Origin: Arion vulgaris
Taxonomy: Eukaryota > Mollusca > Gastropoda > Stylommatophora > Arionidae
Direction of reading: 5' to 3'
NCBI GenBank assembly: GCA_020796225.1
Contig: CM036755.1
Location: 62,506,652-62,570,651, forward strand
Length of the DNA stretch: 64,000 nucleotides
In this document: one piece after another, positions 10,600 to 21,174 of the stretch
Position numbering within the stretch: the first letter of the stretch is position 1
Layout: every line of letters begins with the position of its first letter
The notes under the pieces: generated by a model
The model's database searches: none
What the model saw: only the letters and a program-made list of their open reading frames with translations
What the model was told of the DNA's origin: nothing
Position numbers and translations under genes: made by a program

Positions 10600-10815
10600 A
10601 TTGTCTACATCATCATGTCAAACTACTTGTGATTGTCAGCTAGGCCCCACTGATCTCTCTTATTATTTTTCCTCATGAGCGTGCCTAGATGAAAAATTCT
10701 ATGCACATAGTTCTTGGCGAATAACTGAAACATCGGAGTAAATAACTACGCCTGTTTCGTTGATGTTCTTATTCAAGATGGGTTCTACCTTTGCGTTAAT
10801 TAGCAATGGATCTTA
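10600..10815 (-). mobile_element. L-RH2 RNase H remnant
   Basis: The minus frame contains VVIYSDVSVI, a decayed form of the RNase H opening VIYxDGSV seen better at 14.6 kb, and text matching that copy through cattgtcaaactacttgtg-type sequence. Catalytic Asp-Gly has become Asp-Val. Confidence 0.55.
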
Positions 10816-11250
10816 TCTTATCTTATCTTAACCACATTTGTCGTGAAGCGGCGTGGGAGATTTAGTTTTCTATCTTGTGCCAGGTGTGTTGCGCTTGACG
10901 TTGTCAGTCCACGCTTTTGCAGGGACTCTGAGATGTTATCTATCCATCTTGTTCTTGGCTCTGCTCCATGAGTGTCGATTATTGTAGACACGTGATGGTA
11001 GTAAATGTGGTTCCATTCTCATTAGATGGCCGAACCACTTGATTCTTTGCTTCTCGATGTACTGTATGCATGGTACAGTACCAACGATGCTTCTGATATT
11101 CTCGTTTCTCACTCTATCTCTCCTTGTAATGTTGACAGCTTTCTAGACATCTCATTTCACATGTTAATCTTTCTTTTTGTGTCTTACTCAGGGCCATGTT
11201 TGGCACTGATAGCAGAGAGTTGGAATAAATATGCAGTTTATCATTTGTCG
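10806..11250 (-). mobile_element. L-AAGAT LINE 3' end
   Basis: The minus strand matches the plus-strand copy at 13220-14050: PTLCYQ region, CL/REMRC-like segment, RRDRVRNENIRSIVGT, IEKQRIKWFGHLMRMEP, then a GCGTCGTGGGAG-like end and (TAAGA)n (cttatcttatcttatctta at 10808-10826). Truncated upstream. Confidence 0.72.
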
Positions 11251-11431
11251 TTTGGATTATCTGTTTATTTGTCGTCCATGAGTCGCTTCCACGTCAGTAT
11301 TGATCGTGTTTCTTATTGACATTTATTTGTAGATTTATCATTCCGACTTCAATAGATAAATACTTGTTTCATTTAATTCCTTTCATTTTCTGGAATGCTG
11401 TTTGGATGAACATTCTACATTTTATTTCTGA

Positions 11432-11720
11432 TCAGCATCATCATCAAGTAGCTTGTCCTGAGCAAAGCTGTGCTACTGTAACAGTCCTTCGCAATTTCTC
11501 TCTCTCATAAATTAGAAGTTCAGCATTTATAACGGTCATGGTCAAATAAACAATTTCATACTGAGTCTATTTTCTCCGTGTTCTTCTGCTTCCTCTTCTT
11601 CTTCTACTCCTTACCATTATGCCTCCTTTCATAATGGTCTTCTAAAACGCTGCATGTCCAAGTACCTCCATTTTTTCATTCATATATTCCAAATCACTGT
11701 TAGGAATATCTACGCATTTT
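11432..11720 (-). mobile_element. L-YK LINE 3' fragment
   Basis: Starts at its GATGAT-type tail (catcatcatcaagtagcttg on plus strand) and includes gtcctgagcaaagctgtgc and accattatgcctcctttcat. Heavily diverged after about 11680. Confidence 0.55.
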
Positions 11721-11839
11721 TGGAGGCAGTCTTAGTTCATAGTTCTTTGTACGGTTCCAACTTCATTGCAACGGGTCACCCCATAATAGCTCTGTTTCTG
11801 TACCAACGAAAATCACACGAAATGCTAACAACTGTCACA

Positions 11840-12700
11840 TGTGTCGTGAACTAATTCCAGAATGAAACAGTCGTACCGCCACAAAAAGCAACCAGCACCA
11901 CATAAGTGCATACGGCAGTCGTTAAAGTGTCAATACAAAACTGTTCATCACTGAATGTAATTCATGTCGAAGGAAACATCAATCACGACAAAATCCAGCT
12001 TTCTACCCACGCAAACACTGCATACGGCAGATTGAGTTGGTTCGTCATAACCGCTGTCCGCCATTTTCTGAATACCCACAATCACAACAAACGCACGGTT
12101 GACACAGCAAAAGCATTCCATGTAACATTCATAGCTCACAGCGTTGCTCAAGCCCTAACGCAGTAGCTCGGCAAACGAAACCGGAAAATACCTGATCAAA
12201 CAAGGCGGAAATGCGCTAGCAAAGTCGTGTCCAGAATCAAACAGTCCTGATTCTGAATAGCCCTCCCGCATTCCGCCATTGCTGGTCAGATTTTTTAAAT
12301 CTTTCCCTGAATATCACAGCCCTGATTGTTTTGTGTGTGAATGCAGTCTACCATTGCTTTCCTTTCTAGCAGTGACCATTCTGGTCCATGACTATATAGT
12401 CATTGTCCCTTTTACAGAGATCCTCTGCCTACTGTCCAGAGTTCAGAGACCACAGCCACTGTCGGCTACTCCCTCACTCATCCCCCACCTGATAATCGGC
12501 ATTTACCATCTGAAATGTGTTTAACACAAATGTAAAAATGTGTCCAGCTATGCGGATTTAAGACAAGCCATATAACCAAAATATCCCATCTAAATTGCAT
12601 GTTATTTCTAAATGTTGTCTAAGCGGATTACTCAATATCAGATGAGCACATCTTGATAAGAAGTACAGACTTGTAGAAGAGATCATAGAAGCCGGTCAAG
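11840..12700. other. Unassigned sequence
   Basis: About 860 bases with no copy elsewhere in the window. Some frames of 60-86 codons exist on both strands over 11906-12166 but show no motif, and their overlap argues against coding. Confidence 0.35.
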
Positions 12701-12904
12701 CTGGAGGTTAAAGAGAAAAAGTGAAGATGGGCATCAACCATCTGGTGTTAGCGTGGTTCCAAGTTATGTAAATTGATGGACGGGTTTTACATTCGTTCCA
12801 TATACTTTGATTGTGTTTTTTGATGGATTCTGTCTTTTTTGAGATGATCATAACTTCTGGGGTTTGTTTTGCTATTAAGACTTTGGACATTGTAAGCGTC
12901 ACGA

Positions 12905-13105
12905 TGGCCTGGAAAAACAATATTAGAGGGCAGGGTCCCAGGACGCAGAGGCATACCAAGAAGAAGATGTCTACAAGATATTAAAGAAACCATGAATATG
13001 ACCATCGAAGAAGTGGGTGAAATAGCTAGAGACAGAGTAAATTTCAGATGTGCTGCAAAGACAGCAACGTCCTATAAAAGATACGCACCTTGATGATGAT
13101 GATTA
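12905..13105 (+). mobile_element. LINE 3' end with GATGAT tail
   Basis: The plus frame reads ETMNMTIEEVGEIARDRVNF then RCAAKTATSYK and a stop, followed by ccttgatgatgatgatt. The IARDRxxFR signature and Arg-rich stretch before it are typical of the C-terminus of jockey/RTE-like ORF2. Confidence 0.68.
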
Positions 13106-13219
13106 AGACGTAGACCTTAATTGTTGTTACTTTCTGTTACTACCATATCAACTATTACCTAAATCTTTTTCATGTTTGCCTTTCAAGACGGCTAACAGTT
13201 ATCAGAGTACTATCATCAT

Positions 13220-14050
13220 TGCCAGATCGCCAACCTCGATAACAGCTACAATTTAATCAACGAACTACTCTTTGCAGATGATCAGAGTATAATTTACAAC
13301 AACAAACACAAACTTCAACAGCACATAAATGCACTGCAAGCGACATGCGAAAAAAATGACATGGAAATTAATACCTCCAAAACTGAAGTCATGACAATAA
13401 GTAGATCAACAGGTCAACTAAATAAACACGTGAATAATGTCAAAATACAACAGACTCCAGAATTCAAATATCTCGGGAGTATATTCACGGCAGATGGAAA
13501 GATGGACAGAGAAATCGAGACTAGATGCCAGAAGGCAATGCAGTGACATACCAACTGTCACCACTATTAAAACATCCAAGCATTAACATGGCAGTCAAAC
13601 GACAACTGATAAGCTACATATTTATTCCAACTCTCTGCTATCAGTACCAAACATAGCCCCTGACTAAGACACAAGAAAGAAAGATTACAACATGTGAAAT
13701 GAGATGTCAACGAAAAGCTGTCAACGTTACAAGGAGAGATAGAGTGAGAAACGAGAATATCAGAAGCATCGTTGGTACTGTACCATGCATACAGTACATC
13801 GAGAAACAAAGAATCAAGTGGTTCGGCCATCTAATGAGAATGGAACCACATTTACTACCATCGCGTGCCTATAATAATTGACACTCAGGCGCAGAGTACG
13901 AGGCAGGCCAAGAACACGATGGATAGATAACAGCTCAGAGTTCCTGCGAAAGCATGGAATGACAACGTCAAGCGCAACACACCTGGCACAAGATAGAAAA
14001 CTAACTCTCCCACGACGCTTCACGGCAAATGTGGTTAAGATAAGATAAGA
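13220..14050 (+). mobile_element. L-AAGAT LINE, 5' truncated, 9-bp TSD
   Basis: Flanked by tatcatcat at 13211-13219 and 14051-14059. The plus frames give LLFADDQSII (RT motif C, normally FADD), MEINTSKTEVMTIS (motif D), FKYLGSIFTADGKMDREIE (thumb), then RRDRVRNENIRSIVG and IEKQRIKWFGHLMRMEP, with a (AAGAT)n tail at 14034-14050. Several stops and frameshifts after 13546. It inserted at the 3' tail of L-RH2. Confidence 0.85.
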
Positions 14051-14059
14051 TATCATCAT

Positions 14060-14735
14060 AGCACTTCGGACATATTCATAGGAGCTCCGATCTCCACCTC
14101 AAGAAATCCGGCAACGTCCAGAGGTCCAACACGCCAGTTCGATGTTGATTAATCAATCTCTTTGCATATTTGGTATGTCGTTCTTTCGGGCTGCACCAGT
14201 ATCGACACATCTCTCTCAATCTGGTCAGCGAGTGGGATTCACAACACCTTTGTTCGGAAAGACTCTCAATGCGCTAGTAATGTCAGTTCGGTCCCTGGCA
14301 GCTCCCTATAATATTGTAGCCATGCCAGCCAACCTATCTGCTCGTTTACTACTACTGACTGTGCCCATAGACAAAAGGAAGGTACTTTCTCTGATCACTG
14401 TCTGTACTAGTACCTCCACCCAGATTCGTCTCACCACTCCTGATTCGACTTTACGAATCATGCTCATGGAGTCCATTGAGTATGAAAACACGAGAGTAAT
14501 TATGAGATGCCAACCTCTTCACCGCCTCTGTAATCTCCCGTACCTCCATTGTCAAACTACTTGTGGTTGTCGCATACGCCTCACTGGCCTCTCTTACTAT
14601 TTGTCCCGATGAGCGTGCTGAAAAGCCTAAGCACAGCGTTATTGGCAAATGACTGAACCATCAGCGTAAATAACTACATATGTATCATTGATGTTGTCAT
14701 TCAAGAGAGCCTCAATCTCCACGTTAATTAGGTAT
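14060..14735 (-). mobile_element. L-RH2 LINE RNase H domain and 3' end
   Basis: Minus-strand frames give VVIYADGSVI (first catalytic Asp region), SSLTMEVREITEAVKRL (Glu helix), DSMSMIRKVESG (second Asp) and ERADRLAGMAT-like text (KRADRLAGMATI, final Asp), i.e. an RNase H1 fold in order. It continues to a KYAKRLINQHRTGVLDLW C-terminal peptide and a gatgat tail. Stops and frame changes show it is dead. A third partial copy (50085-50275) covers the 3' end. Confidence 0.8.
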
Positions 14736-14744
14736 GGATTATTC

Positions 14745-16115
14745 TGTTCACAGTTTTTTCAAGACAGTGTTGACGGCAATTCTCAAGTTATTTATATTAT
14801 TTTCACCAACTGCTATCCAGTTATTTCATTTTTGTTGATCACAAAATGTTTTCACTATACAGAGAGAACAGATCATTCGATAATACACATCATTGCCTAA
14901 CTCACTTTTTCATCCGTTGGAAGACTCATATACACTTGTCTACTGTTATCCTTGGTTATTCTAGTTTTGGTATTTTAATTTTTATGTTGCCAATACATAT
15001 ATATATCCTGGGTGACTCTTAACAAAGATCAGAATACTAAGAGCACGCATGTTCCCAGTGGCAACGTATGGGTGTGAAGCATGAACATTTAATAAAACCG
15101 GTTGAAAAACATATATGTGCTTTCGAATATAAGTGTTATAGAAGAGTCCTCCGTATATCTTGGACAGAGAAGAAAACAAATAGATCTACCCAGAAAGAAC
15201 TCAAAATCAAAGAAAATTGACTGATGCTACAAATAAGAAAGAGAAAATTGAGATATTTTGGACATATAAAAAAATGAAGGACTGGAGAAGATCATCATGG
15301 AAGGAGGCATTCCGGCAAATAGAAGAAGAGGAAGACCATGGAGAAGATAGATTCAGGATGTAACTGATAGTTTGAACATGACGGCTGCAGAGGCAGGACA
15401 TCTGACCTATGAAAGAGAGAAATTCCGGAGGACTATTGGGGTGGCAAATTTCTGCTCAGGACAAGATATTTGATGATGATGATGATGATGACTCTTAACT
15501 CTGTGCTATCGATGATTAAGCTCTCTAACATTTTGGAAACGTTTTGACGATTTTCTTTATCGAACTACTGAGTGTAGTCTATAACATACAATTAGATATA
15601 TGTTTCTGCTTCTAAAGCTCTTTCTATTAGTGTTCTAATTATATATCTATAGCATTGCCGGTGCACTCATCTTCAACAAACCCTTACGGCTCTTCAGTGA
15701 TTTTTTATTTTGCTCTCAGCTTTTCATCGTTACTTGTAGAAGTATCTTTGTCATATCTCTCATAAAACTAATAGTTCTGTCTTATGCACATTCAACTGAT
15801 TTTAAATTTTGTTGGCGAAGCAATGAGCATAAACATCTGTAGTTGGTTCCAAATGCATCCACTGTCATATTTGTTGCTTAAAGGTGTTATTAACTCTTCT
15901 ATTCCTAGATTTCCCAGAGCTTAGATTTCTTTCACTGTTATGTATCGGAGACTGCAGCCTTTTCTTTCTTAATGTGTTTGATAACATCGTCAACTTTGGC
16001 TTCAAGTATTGGTGGTCTCTTGCGTTTGTCTTGCATATTTAGTTCTGGGTTGTCGTCATAATAAACGTCCCCGATGTCTTCCGTCCATCTTTTTATTATA
16101 TTCTCTTTCCCCATT
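14745..16115 (-). mobile_element. LINE reverse transcriptase remnant, split by L-YK
   Basis: On the minus strand, from 16115 downwards: RWTEDIGDVYYDD, RPPILEAKVDDVIKHIKKEKA, RTLIERALEAE, a FDYTKAFD-like motif A decayed to DYTQ-FDKE, MLESLIIDSTELRV, then after the L-YK insert NLYW-like text and INNLRIA where YADD should be (AVN replaces ADD). An internal deletion removes the region between about 15840 and 15660. Catalytically dead. Confidence 0.62.
15024..15488 (+). mobile_element. L-YK LINE 3' end, 11-bp TSD
   Basis: Exact bounds from the perfect duplication tgactcttaac at 15013-15023 and 15489-15499. Coding text includes FEYKCYRRVLRISWTEK, IRKRKLRYFGHI and AYEREKFRRTIGVA-like residues before a gacaagatatt end and (GATGAT)n. 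Stops (for example TGA after CEA) break the frame. It cut the older LINE RT remnant. Confidence 0.87.
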
Positions 16116-16119
16116 AATA

Positions 16120-16315
16120 TCGCACCTTATCTTGATCTCAGACATCTAGTTTTCCAGTATATTTTTTTCTCCTGTGATTTCATATATTTCCTTGTGCAAA
16201 TATTGGTGCCTTTTTTTATTTTGTCTCTCGTTTTGACAACATCTCAGAGTGAACCAACTCTCTTTCTCTTTTCAAGACTCATCTTATGTCTTTTTTTGGT
16301 CTTCTTTTCTCCATT
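16120..16315. other. AT-rich sequence, possibly more of the LINE
   Basis: Probably upstream sequence of the same minus-strand LINE, but no motif can be read. Confidence 0.3.
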
Positions 16316-16319
16316 CCAG

Positions 16320-16630
16320 TTTTGCCTCACAGCGTCAGGATAAGAAGAGATTTCTGGAACTAGCCCTTGTGTGCGCTTCATAAATAGTGTCTTTCGTCAC
16401 CTTTGTTATCTCTGAGGTCCATATTCTGCGTGCAGCTTTGCTCTGTATCCATTGTATCAGAGCAACATCGCTCTATGAGGTGGACTGTCTGTTGGTAATC
16501 TGCTTATGTGGCCGAACCATTTAATGTGTTGTTTCTTGCTGAAAAACCCATGCACAACATTATTGGCGAATGACTGAACCATCGCTGTAAATAACTACAT
16601 CTGTATCCTTGATGTTGCCATTGATGTTGT
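16320..16630 (-). mobile_element. LINE 3'-end fragment (copy 3) joined to an L-RH2 fragment
   Basis: 16320-16545 matches 558-733 and 5286-5600 (tgtgcgcttcataaatagtg). At 16546 it switches to L-RH2 text (aaacccatgcacaac, gttattggcgaatgactgaa) found also at 10.7 and 14.65 kb. The junction has no visible tail and may be a deletion. Confidence 0.5.
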
Positions 16631-16857
16631 TATTATTTTGTATTTCCTTATTTAATCTTTCATATTCTTAACTTTCCTGTTTCTTCATATCTTCATTAAA
16701 ATGTGCAATTTCATCTGTCCCCCATCTCTTCCATTCTTTCTTTTTTATTTCTGTAATGATTTTAAATGATTTTGAATGTAATTAATTTATTTAGCATTTC
16801 TTATTGTTCATGAATACTTTCTATTTTTGCTATTGCTTACATTGATTAATTTTCCAC
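16631..16857 (-). mobile_element. LINE linker-like repeat, left copy
   Basis: Matches 17560-17960 in order (tatttccttattt, catttcttattgttc, aatactttctatttt) and continues after the next insertion at 17246-17300. It lacks the 28-bp expansion seen in the right copy. Confidence 0.5.
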
Positions 16858-17245
16858 TTTTCATGCAGCTTGTCATCGAAAGATCTTACGTGTGCTCTGG
16901 CCAAATACTATCTCTAGCCAAGAACTGCTCGCACAATGTCAATAAGGGAATATGAGCACCATCAGCCGAAGACGACGCTGGAGATGGATCGGGCATGTGA
17001 TGCGCATGGAAACTGGCTCCGACACGAAAACTGCACTGAGATGGACTCCAGAGGGTAAACGAAAACGTGGAAGACCCAAGACAACCTGGAGGAGAATGAT
17101 AGAGTAAGAACTGAAAGAAATGAATCATAACTGGAACACAATACAGAGGAAGACCATGAATAGAGAAGAATAGTGTGCATTTGTTGCTGTGCTAAACGCC
17201 AAGGGCGTAACAGGCTAAAGAGAGAGAGAGAGAGAGAGAGAGATG
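16858..17245 (+). mobile_element. LINE C-terminal end with (GA)n tail, 9-bp TSD
   Basis: Flanked by acattgatt at 16849-16857 and 17246-17254. The plus frame reads ISRRRRWRWIGHVMRMETGS, LRWTPEGKRKRGRPKTTWRR and LNAKGVTG before a stop and gagagaga. The RWxGHxxRM and GRPxxTWRR motifs are the standard ORF2 C-terminus of RTE/CR1-like LINEs. Confidence 0.8.
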
Positions 17246-17299
17246 ACATTGATTCTGGACTACCATACGGTCACTCCCCATTATTTCTTCTTTGACTGA

Positions 17300-17555
17300 T
17301 ATTCTTTCTTCTTCTTCGAACGCCCCATATCGACCAGTTGTTAAATCACTCTTTGTGATTTATGGTTGATCTGAGCCTAATAGCGATTGTACGTTGTGCC
17401 ATTTGTACGCCTACAAGTAGGCCAACACGCTCAATTTTTCCGACGCTATTTATTTACTAGAGTAGTTCCCTAGGCCCCTACCTCCTTCGTCTCTTACGAC
17501 ATGCCTTGTAGATAGCAGTGTTACTATTCTTTGCTAATCTTGCGAGCCATGGCAA
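17300..17555 (-). mobile_element. E-type retroposon
   Basis: Minus copy with TTC tail, ccatatcgaccagttgttaa, tacgcctacaagtaggcca, and the shared head ctcttacgacatgccttgta ending aaatgggcg. No clean TSD found. Confidence 0.82.
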
Positions 17556-17559
17556 TAAA

Positions 17560-18180
17560 TGGGCGTATTTCCTTATTTATTCTTTGATATTCTTCACTTT
17601 CTTCTTGTTTCTTCATGCCTTCATTTAAATGTAAATTTCTATCACAAATTACTTTCATTCTTTCCTCTATCACAAATTACTTTCATTCTTTCCTCTATCA
17701 CAAATTACTTTCATTCTTTCCTCTATCACAAATTACTTTCATTCTTTCCTCTATCACAAATTACTTTCATTCTTTCCTCTATCACAAATTACTTTCATTC
17801 TTTCCTCTATCACAAATTACTTTCATTCTTTCCTCTATCACAAATTACTTTCATTCTTTCCTTTTTATTTCTATAATGATTTCAAATAATGTTGAATGTA
17901 ATAACTAATTTAGCATTTCTTATTGTTCACCAATACTTTCTACTTTTTCTAATTTCATTGTATCGATTCTGAACTACCATTCTGTGTCTCCTATTTTTAT
18001 TTGTCTGATCGAAGTAATTCTAAATTCAGCTTTGACGTTAAAAGAACCATTCTTTACTTTTTTCTCGAATTTTATTCTTAAGTTCCCAATTACTGGTATG
18101 TGGTCCTTTCTTGCAGTGAGTCAAAGGTTCATGGGCGTCCATATAAATTTTACCAGGAATGATGGGAAAGAGAGAAGTAG
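17560..18180 (-). mobile_element. LINE endonuclease-RT linker-like repeat, right copy
   Basis: The minus strand from 18110 gives DHIPVIGNLRIKFEKKVKN, resembling the SDHxPV end of an APE-type endonuclease domain and the linker after it. Copy-to-copy similarity with 16631-16857 defines the repeat. It contains the 28-bp minisatellite. Confidence 0.48.
17639..17862. repeat. 28-bp tandem repeat, 8 copies
   Basis: Eight units of ctatcacaaattactttcat plus tctttcct, essentially identical. The sister LINE fragment at 16.7 kb has a single diverged equivalent, so this is a local expansion inside a transposon remnant. Confidence 0.96.
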
Positions 18181-18368
18181 AGAATAAATTTTCTAAAATT
18201 TAGTTGGCAGTTTACTATGTGAAATGGAGAATACCAGATTCGCATAAAGGGCTTTACCAAAAACCATTTTCTCTGGGGATCACTTGCCTGCCCCCCACCC
18301 CTGCCCCATCCTACTTGCTTTAACGTATGGACGCTTATGCTATTTTGATGATTATATATATGTATATT

Positions 18369-18617
18369 GAGCGTCTGTAGCTCAAGCGGTAGTGAGCTGG
18401 ATCACACACCCAAGCGTACTCGGTTCAAACCCCACGGTGGTCAAGTTTGGAAGCAAATTCGTTTACGTGGGATTTTTATATAGGTAAAAATAGACCTCAC
18501 CGTTCAGAAAGCAATGACAAACTACTGAACGATAAGTGGTGTTTAGAAAAACGATCACTCGTTTACTGTGGTTGATGGCTACGTCCTGTAAAGGCTATGC
18601 CACTATTTTCATTTTCA
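18369..18617 (+). mobile_element. S2 tRNA-derived SINE
   Basis: Cleaner copy than 8955: box A tctgtagctcaagcggtag, box B tcggttcaaaccccac, then caaactactgaacgataagt and ctacgtcctgtaaaggctat. Head of about 75 bp, body of about 170 bp. Confidence 0.84.
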
Positions 18618-18639
18618 TATATGTATGAACAGCCTACTC

Positions 18640-19100
18640 AAGACACGAGAGGAGACTTAACATCTTTCACTTCGATGTCTCCGCAAGATTATGAACATCA
18701 GGTGGTACGACAAGATAACCAATTCTGCAGTACTGCAACGTGAAAATCTGCCTTCCATCATGGGCATGCTCAGCAGTAGACGACTAAGATGGTTGGGGAA
18801 TGTGAGAAGAATGGAAACTTGTTGCATACCAAATCAAATGTTGTTCTGTGAACTTTCGGAGGGGAATAGGCACCAGGGCAGACTACTGTCAGATATAAAT
18901 ATGTCTGCAAAGCTCAATGAAAAACTTTTCTATAGGTCCCAGCACATGGGAAAAACTAGCTGATGACAGAGTTGTGTGGAAGGCCAAGTTGCGAAAGGGA
19001 GCAGTCTTTTGAGAAGAGACATGTATAAGCTGAACAACAAGAGGGAGAAGCGAAAACTCAGAAGTTGTCACAGTAAAACACTTACAATTGACCGTCTGTA
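18640..19100 (+). mobile_element. LINE C-terminal region
   Basis: Plus frames: LRCLRKIMNIRWYDKITN, LQRENLPSIMGMLSSRRLRW, LGNVRRMETCCIPNQ, then WEKLADDRVVWKAKLRKGA and REKRKLRSCH-like text. Typical end of a jockey/RTE-like ORF2, with one frameshift near 18950 and another near 19010. The last part recurs at 23383-23480 and 30100-30205. Confidence 0.72.
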
Positions 19101-19114
19101 AAGACCAAAATGGC

Positions 19115-19142
19115 CATAAATATATATATATATATATATATT
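19115..19142. repeat. (AT)n microsatellite
   Basis: About 13 AT/TA units immediately after the LINE end; possibly derived from its tail. Confidence 0.9.
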
Positions 19143-19290
19143 TAGTCAGAATACTAAAAGTAATACTAAGATCATGCATATTCCCAGTGACAACGTATAA
19201 GTGTGGAACATGGACATTGGCACAGAGAAGTGGAAATGCATATGTGTGCTTCTAAATATAAGTGTTGACGAAGAAGAATCTCCATATATC
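19143..19290 (+). mobile_element. L-YK LINE fragment
   Basis: Matches 15024-15170: cagaatactaaaagta, cgtataagtgtggaac, gtgcttctaaatataagtg. Truncated at both ends. Confidence 0.6.
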
Positions 19291-19604
19291 AGTGGACAGA
19301 AACGGACAGAAAAGCACCTGCGGAGCTCGTAGGCTATCACTGTTCACGTCAAAGAGGATGTTATAGAAGGCAGACAGTGGTGGCTTGTCTGTGAGTACAA
19401 GTAGTCTCACTATGGATATCATTTCAGTAGCTAATGAGATTGCCTGTCTTTTATTCACATACTTTTATTCATGTTTGTTTTCTTAGTGACTCAATGAGTA
19501 TGCTCAGTGCGATTGAAACGGTCTGGGCTCAAAGAGAATGGTTGGAGTCTCTGAAGAAGTCAAGGTGGACAAATATAAGTTTTATTTGTGTGCCAGAATA
19601 CGTA

Positions 19605-19718
19605 TACCTGAGTAAAATCCCACTTCACGAGGTAGAATCATACACATATTTGGGCAGCAACGTAGACAAAGGGTGGAACAGATAGAGATGTCAAAATAAG
19701 AATACAGTAGGCAAGAGG
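19605..19718 (+). mobile_element. LINE thumb fragment
   Basis: The plus frame reads VESYTYLGSNVDKGWNR, the FTYLGS motif that follows the RT fingers/palm in RTE-like elements, then shifts frame into a VKIR-like text. Very short remnant. Confidence 0.55.
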
Positions 19719-19830
19719 AGCACATTCGATTTCTGCGACGCTTTTAATTTACTAGGTTAGCTTTCCTAGGACCCTACATCAGTCGCCTCTCATGACATGC
19801 CTTGTAGGTCACAGTGTTACTATTCTCTGC
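19719..19830 (-). mobile_element. E-type retroposon, truncated
   Basis: Begins at cacattcgatttctgcgac and carries the head up to ggtcacagtgttactattct. It is then interrupted by F. Confidence 0.65.
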
Positions 19831-20085
19831 GCCCAGAGTGGTTACCGGGGCCCAAATTTGGGGGGTAAAGAATAAAAACACTGTTGCCTGCCATGCATGT
19901 CGTTAGATGCGACTAAGGAGGTTTGGCTGAAATCAGATGCACATGTCCTAAACGTGTAGAAGTCTATGCGTTTAGGGGCCTACCAACCAATGTGCAACGT
20001 AAACACGTTCTTGGCAAAGATCAAATATATCATAAAGAGTGATTAAAATTGGTCGTAAAGAATGAACACAAAGAAAAAGAAGAAG
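19831..20085 (+). mobile_element. F-type retroposon, 12-bp TSD
   Basis: The only full F copy in plus sense. It starts gcccagagtggttaccgggg, has catgcatgtcgttagatgcg, caccaatgtgcaacgtaaac-type text and ends acacaaagaaaaagaagaag. Perfect TSD actattctctgc at 19819-19830 and 20086-20097. Confidence 0.88.
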
Positions 20086-20099
20086 ACTATTCTCTGCAG

Positions 20100-20358
20100 G
20101 AATACCAATTTAACTGTGCTGTAGCTATCAAGAGCAGGACTATACATGAAGTCAAAGTAGAATAGTGAAACAATATAGAACTAGTGTCGTTAGTCGCCAC
20201 ACCTAGAAACGTACTGAAGAAAAGATCGAAGCACTTATAATGGAATAATTGGTTCGATGTGCAGTGATGATGATCTGACGACTAAGCTAATACATCATAG
20301 TATGAAACCGGGTTTTTTCTTCTCCTTTCCCATATCTAAATGAACACCGCACACTATA
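20100..20358. other. Unassigned sequence
   Basis: No repeat partner in the window and no gene motif. Confidence 0.35.
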
Positions 20359-20366
20359 GTCGCTTT

Positions 20367-20531
20367 CAGTGGCGGTTCGTCATTAAGGGCCACTGGGCCG
20401 GGCCCCACCAAAAATAAAGTGTAACGTGTACTTACTACTTTATAAATTAAAATATAACCTAACCCAAAACCATGATTTTTCCGAAAATTTGTGTCTGGCC
20501 CCACCAACACAAATGAGCACTAGCCTCACTG
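20367..20531. mobile_element. hAT-type MITE, 165 bp
   Basis: Starts CAGTGGCGGTTCG and ends GCCTCACTG, with inverted GGCCCCACC / GGTGGGGCC blocks inside. A perfect 8-bp duplication gtcgcttt lies at 20359-20366 and 20532-20539, the TSD size of hAT transposons. No transposase; it would move only with an enzyme supplied in trans. Confidence 0.85.
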
Positions 20532-20841
20532 GTCGCTTTCCAGTCATTATGTCACGTCTCTCATTACCAGGAACCCTGCATGTCAGGATAATATAGTAGC
20601 CACGTGAGACACTGTAAGAATGGAGACCGCTATATCTGTCACCCACTCATGTCATAGCTAACACTGTCAATCAAAGGCGGTCTAGGACAGAAAGAAAGAA
20701 AGAGCAAATATTTCCTATGAACCGTAGTAAGAACAAAACAATGACTACTTTTATTCCTAAATGTCCATGCCTGTTCTCATGTCTCTTGTACCAGATATTC
20801 AGATTTTGTTAATAAACCTTTTATTCATTTCATTATCAATG

Positions 20842-21098
20842 CTGCCCATGGGGTCCCGGGGAACGCAAGGAAGCAAAGGATAATAACACTGCCACCTACA
20901 CGACATGTCGTTAGAGGCGACTACGGTAGGGGCTTAGGAAGCTACCTAGTTAATAAAAGCTTAGCAGAAATGGGATGTGCTAGCATACCTGTAGACGCAT
21001 AACTGGCGCAGCGCGCAATTGCTCTTAGGCTCGGATCATATACAGATCACATAGAGTGGTTTAACAAGTGGTCGACATGAAGCGTTCGAAGAAGAAAA
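20842..21098 (+). mobile_element. E-type retroposon in duplicated unit, copy 1
   Basis: Plus sense: gcaaggaagcaaaggataat, catgtcgttagaggcgacta, caattgctcttaggctcgga, ending gcgttcgaagaagaaaa. Confidence 0.82.
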
Positions 21099-21100
21099 AT

Positions 21101-21174
21101 ATATCAACTCTCTACAGTTCTTCTCCGTGTATCCTCTAGACGTCCAGGTCTTTACCCATCCTCTTTACGTCAGA
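21101..21174. repeat. 74-bp direct repeat left of L-RTEb
   Basis: Runs from atatcaactctctacagttc to cctctttacgtcaga and recurs at 22744-22817 with one mismatch. It brackets the LINE, so it is either an unusually long target-site duplication or an older tandem repeat into which the LINE went. Confidence 0.85.

Noticed and set aside
20295..20510. 71-residue minus-strand protein
   Set aside because: It spans a hAT MITE and unrelated flank; chance frame.
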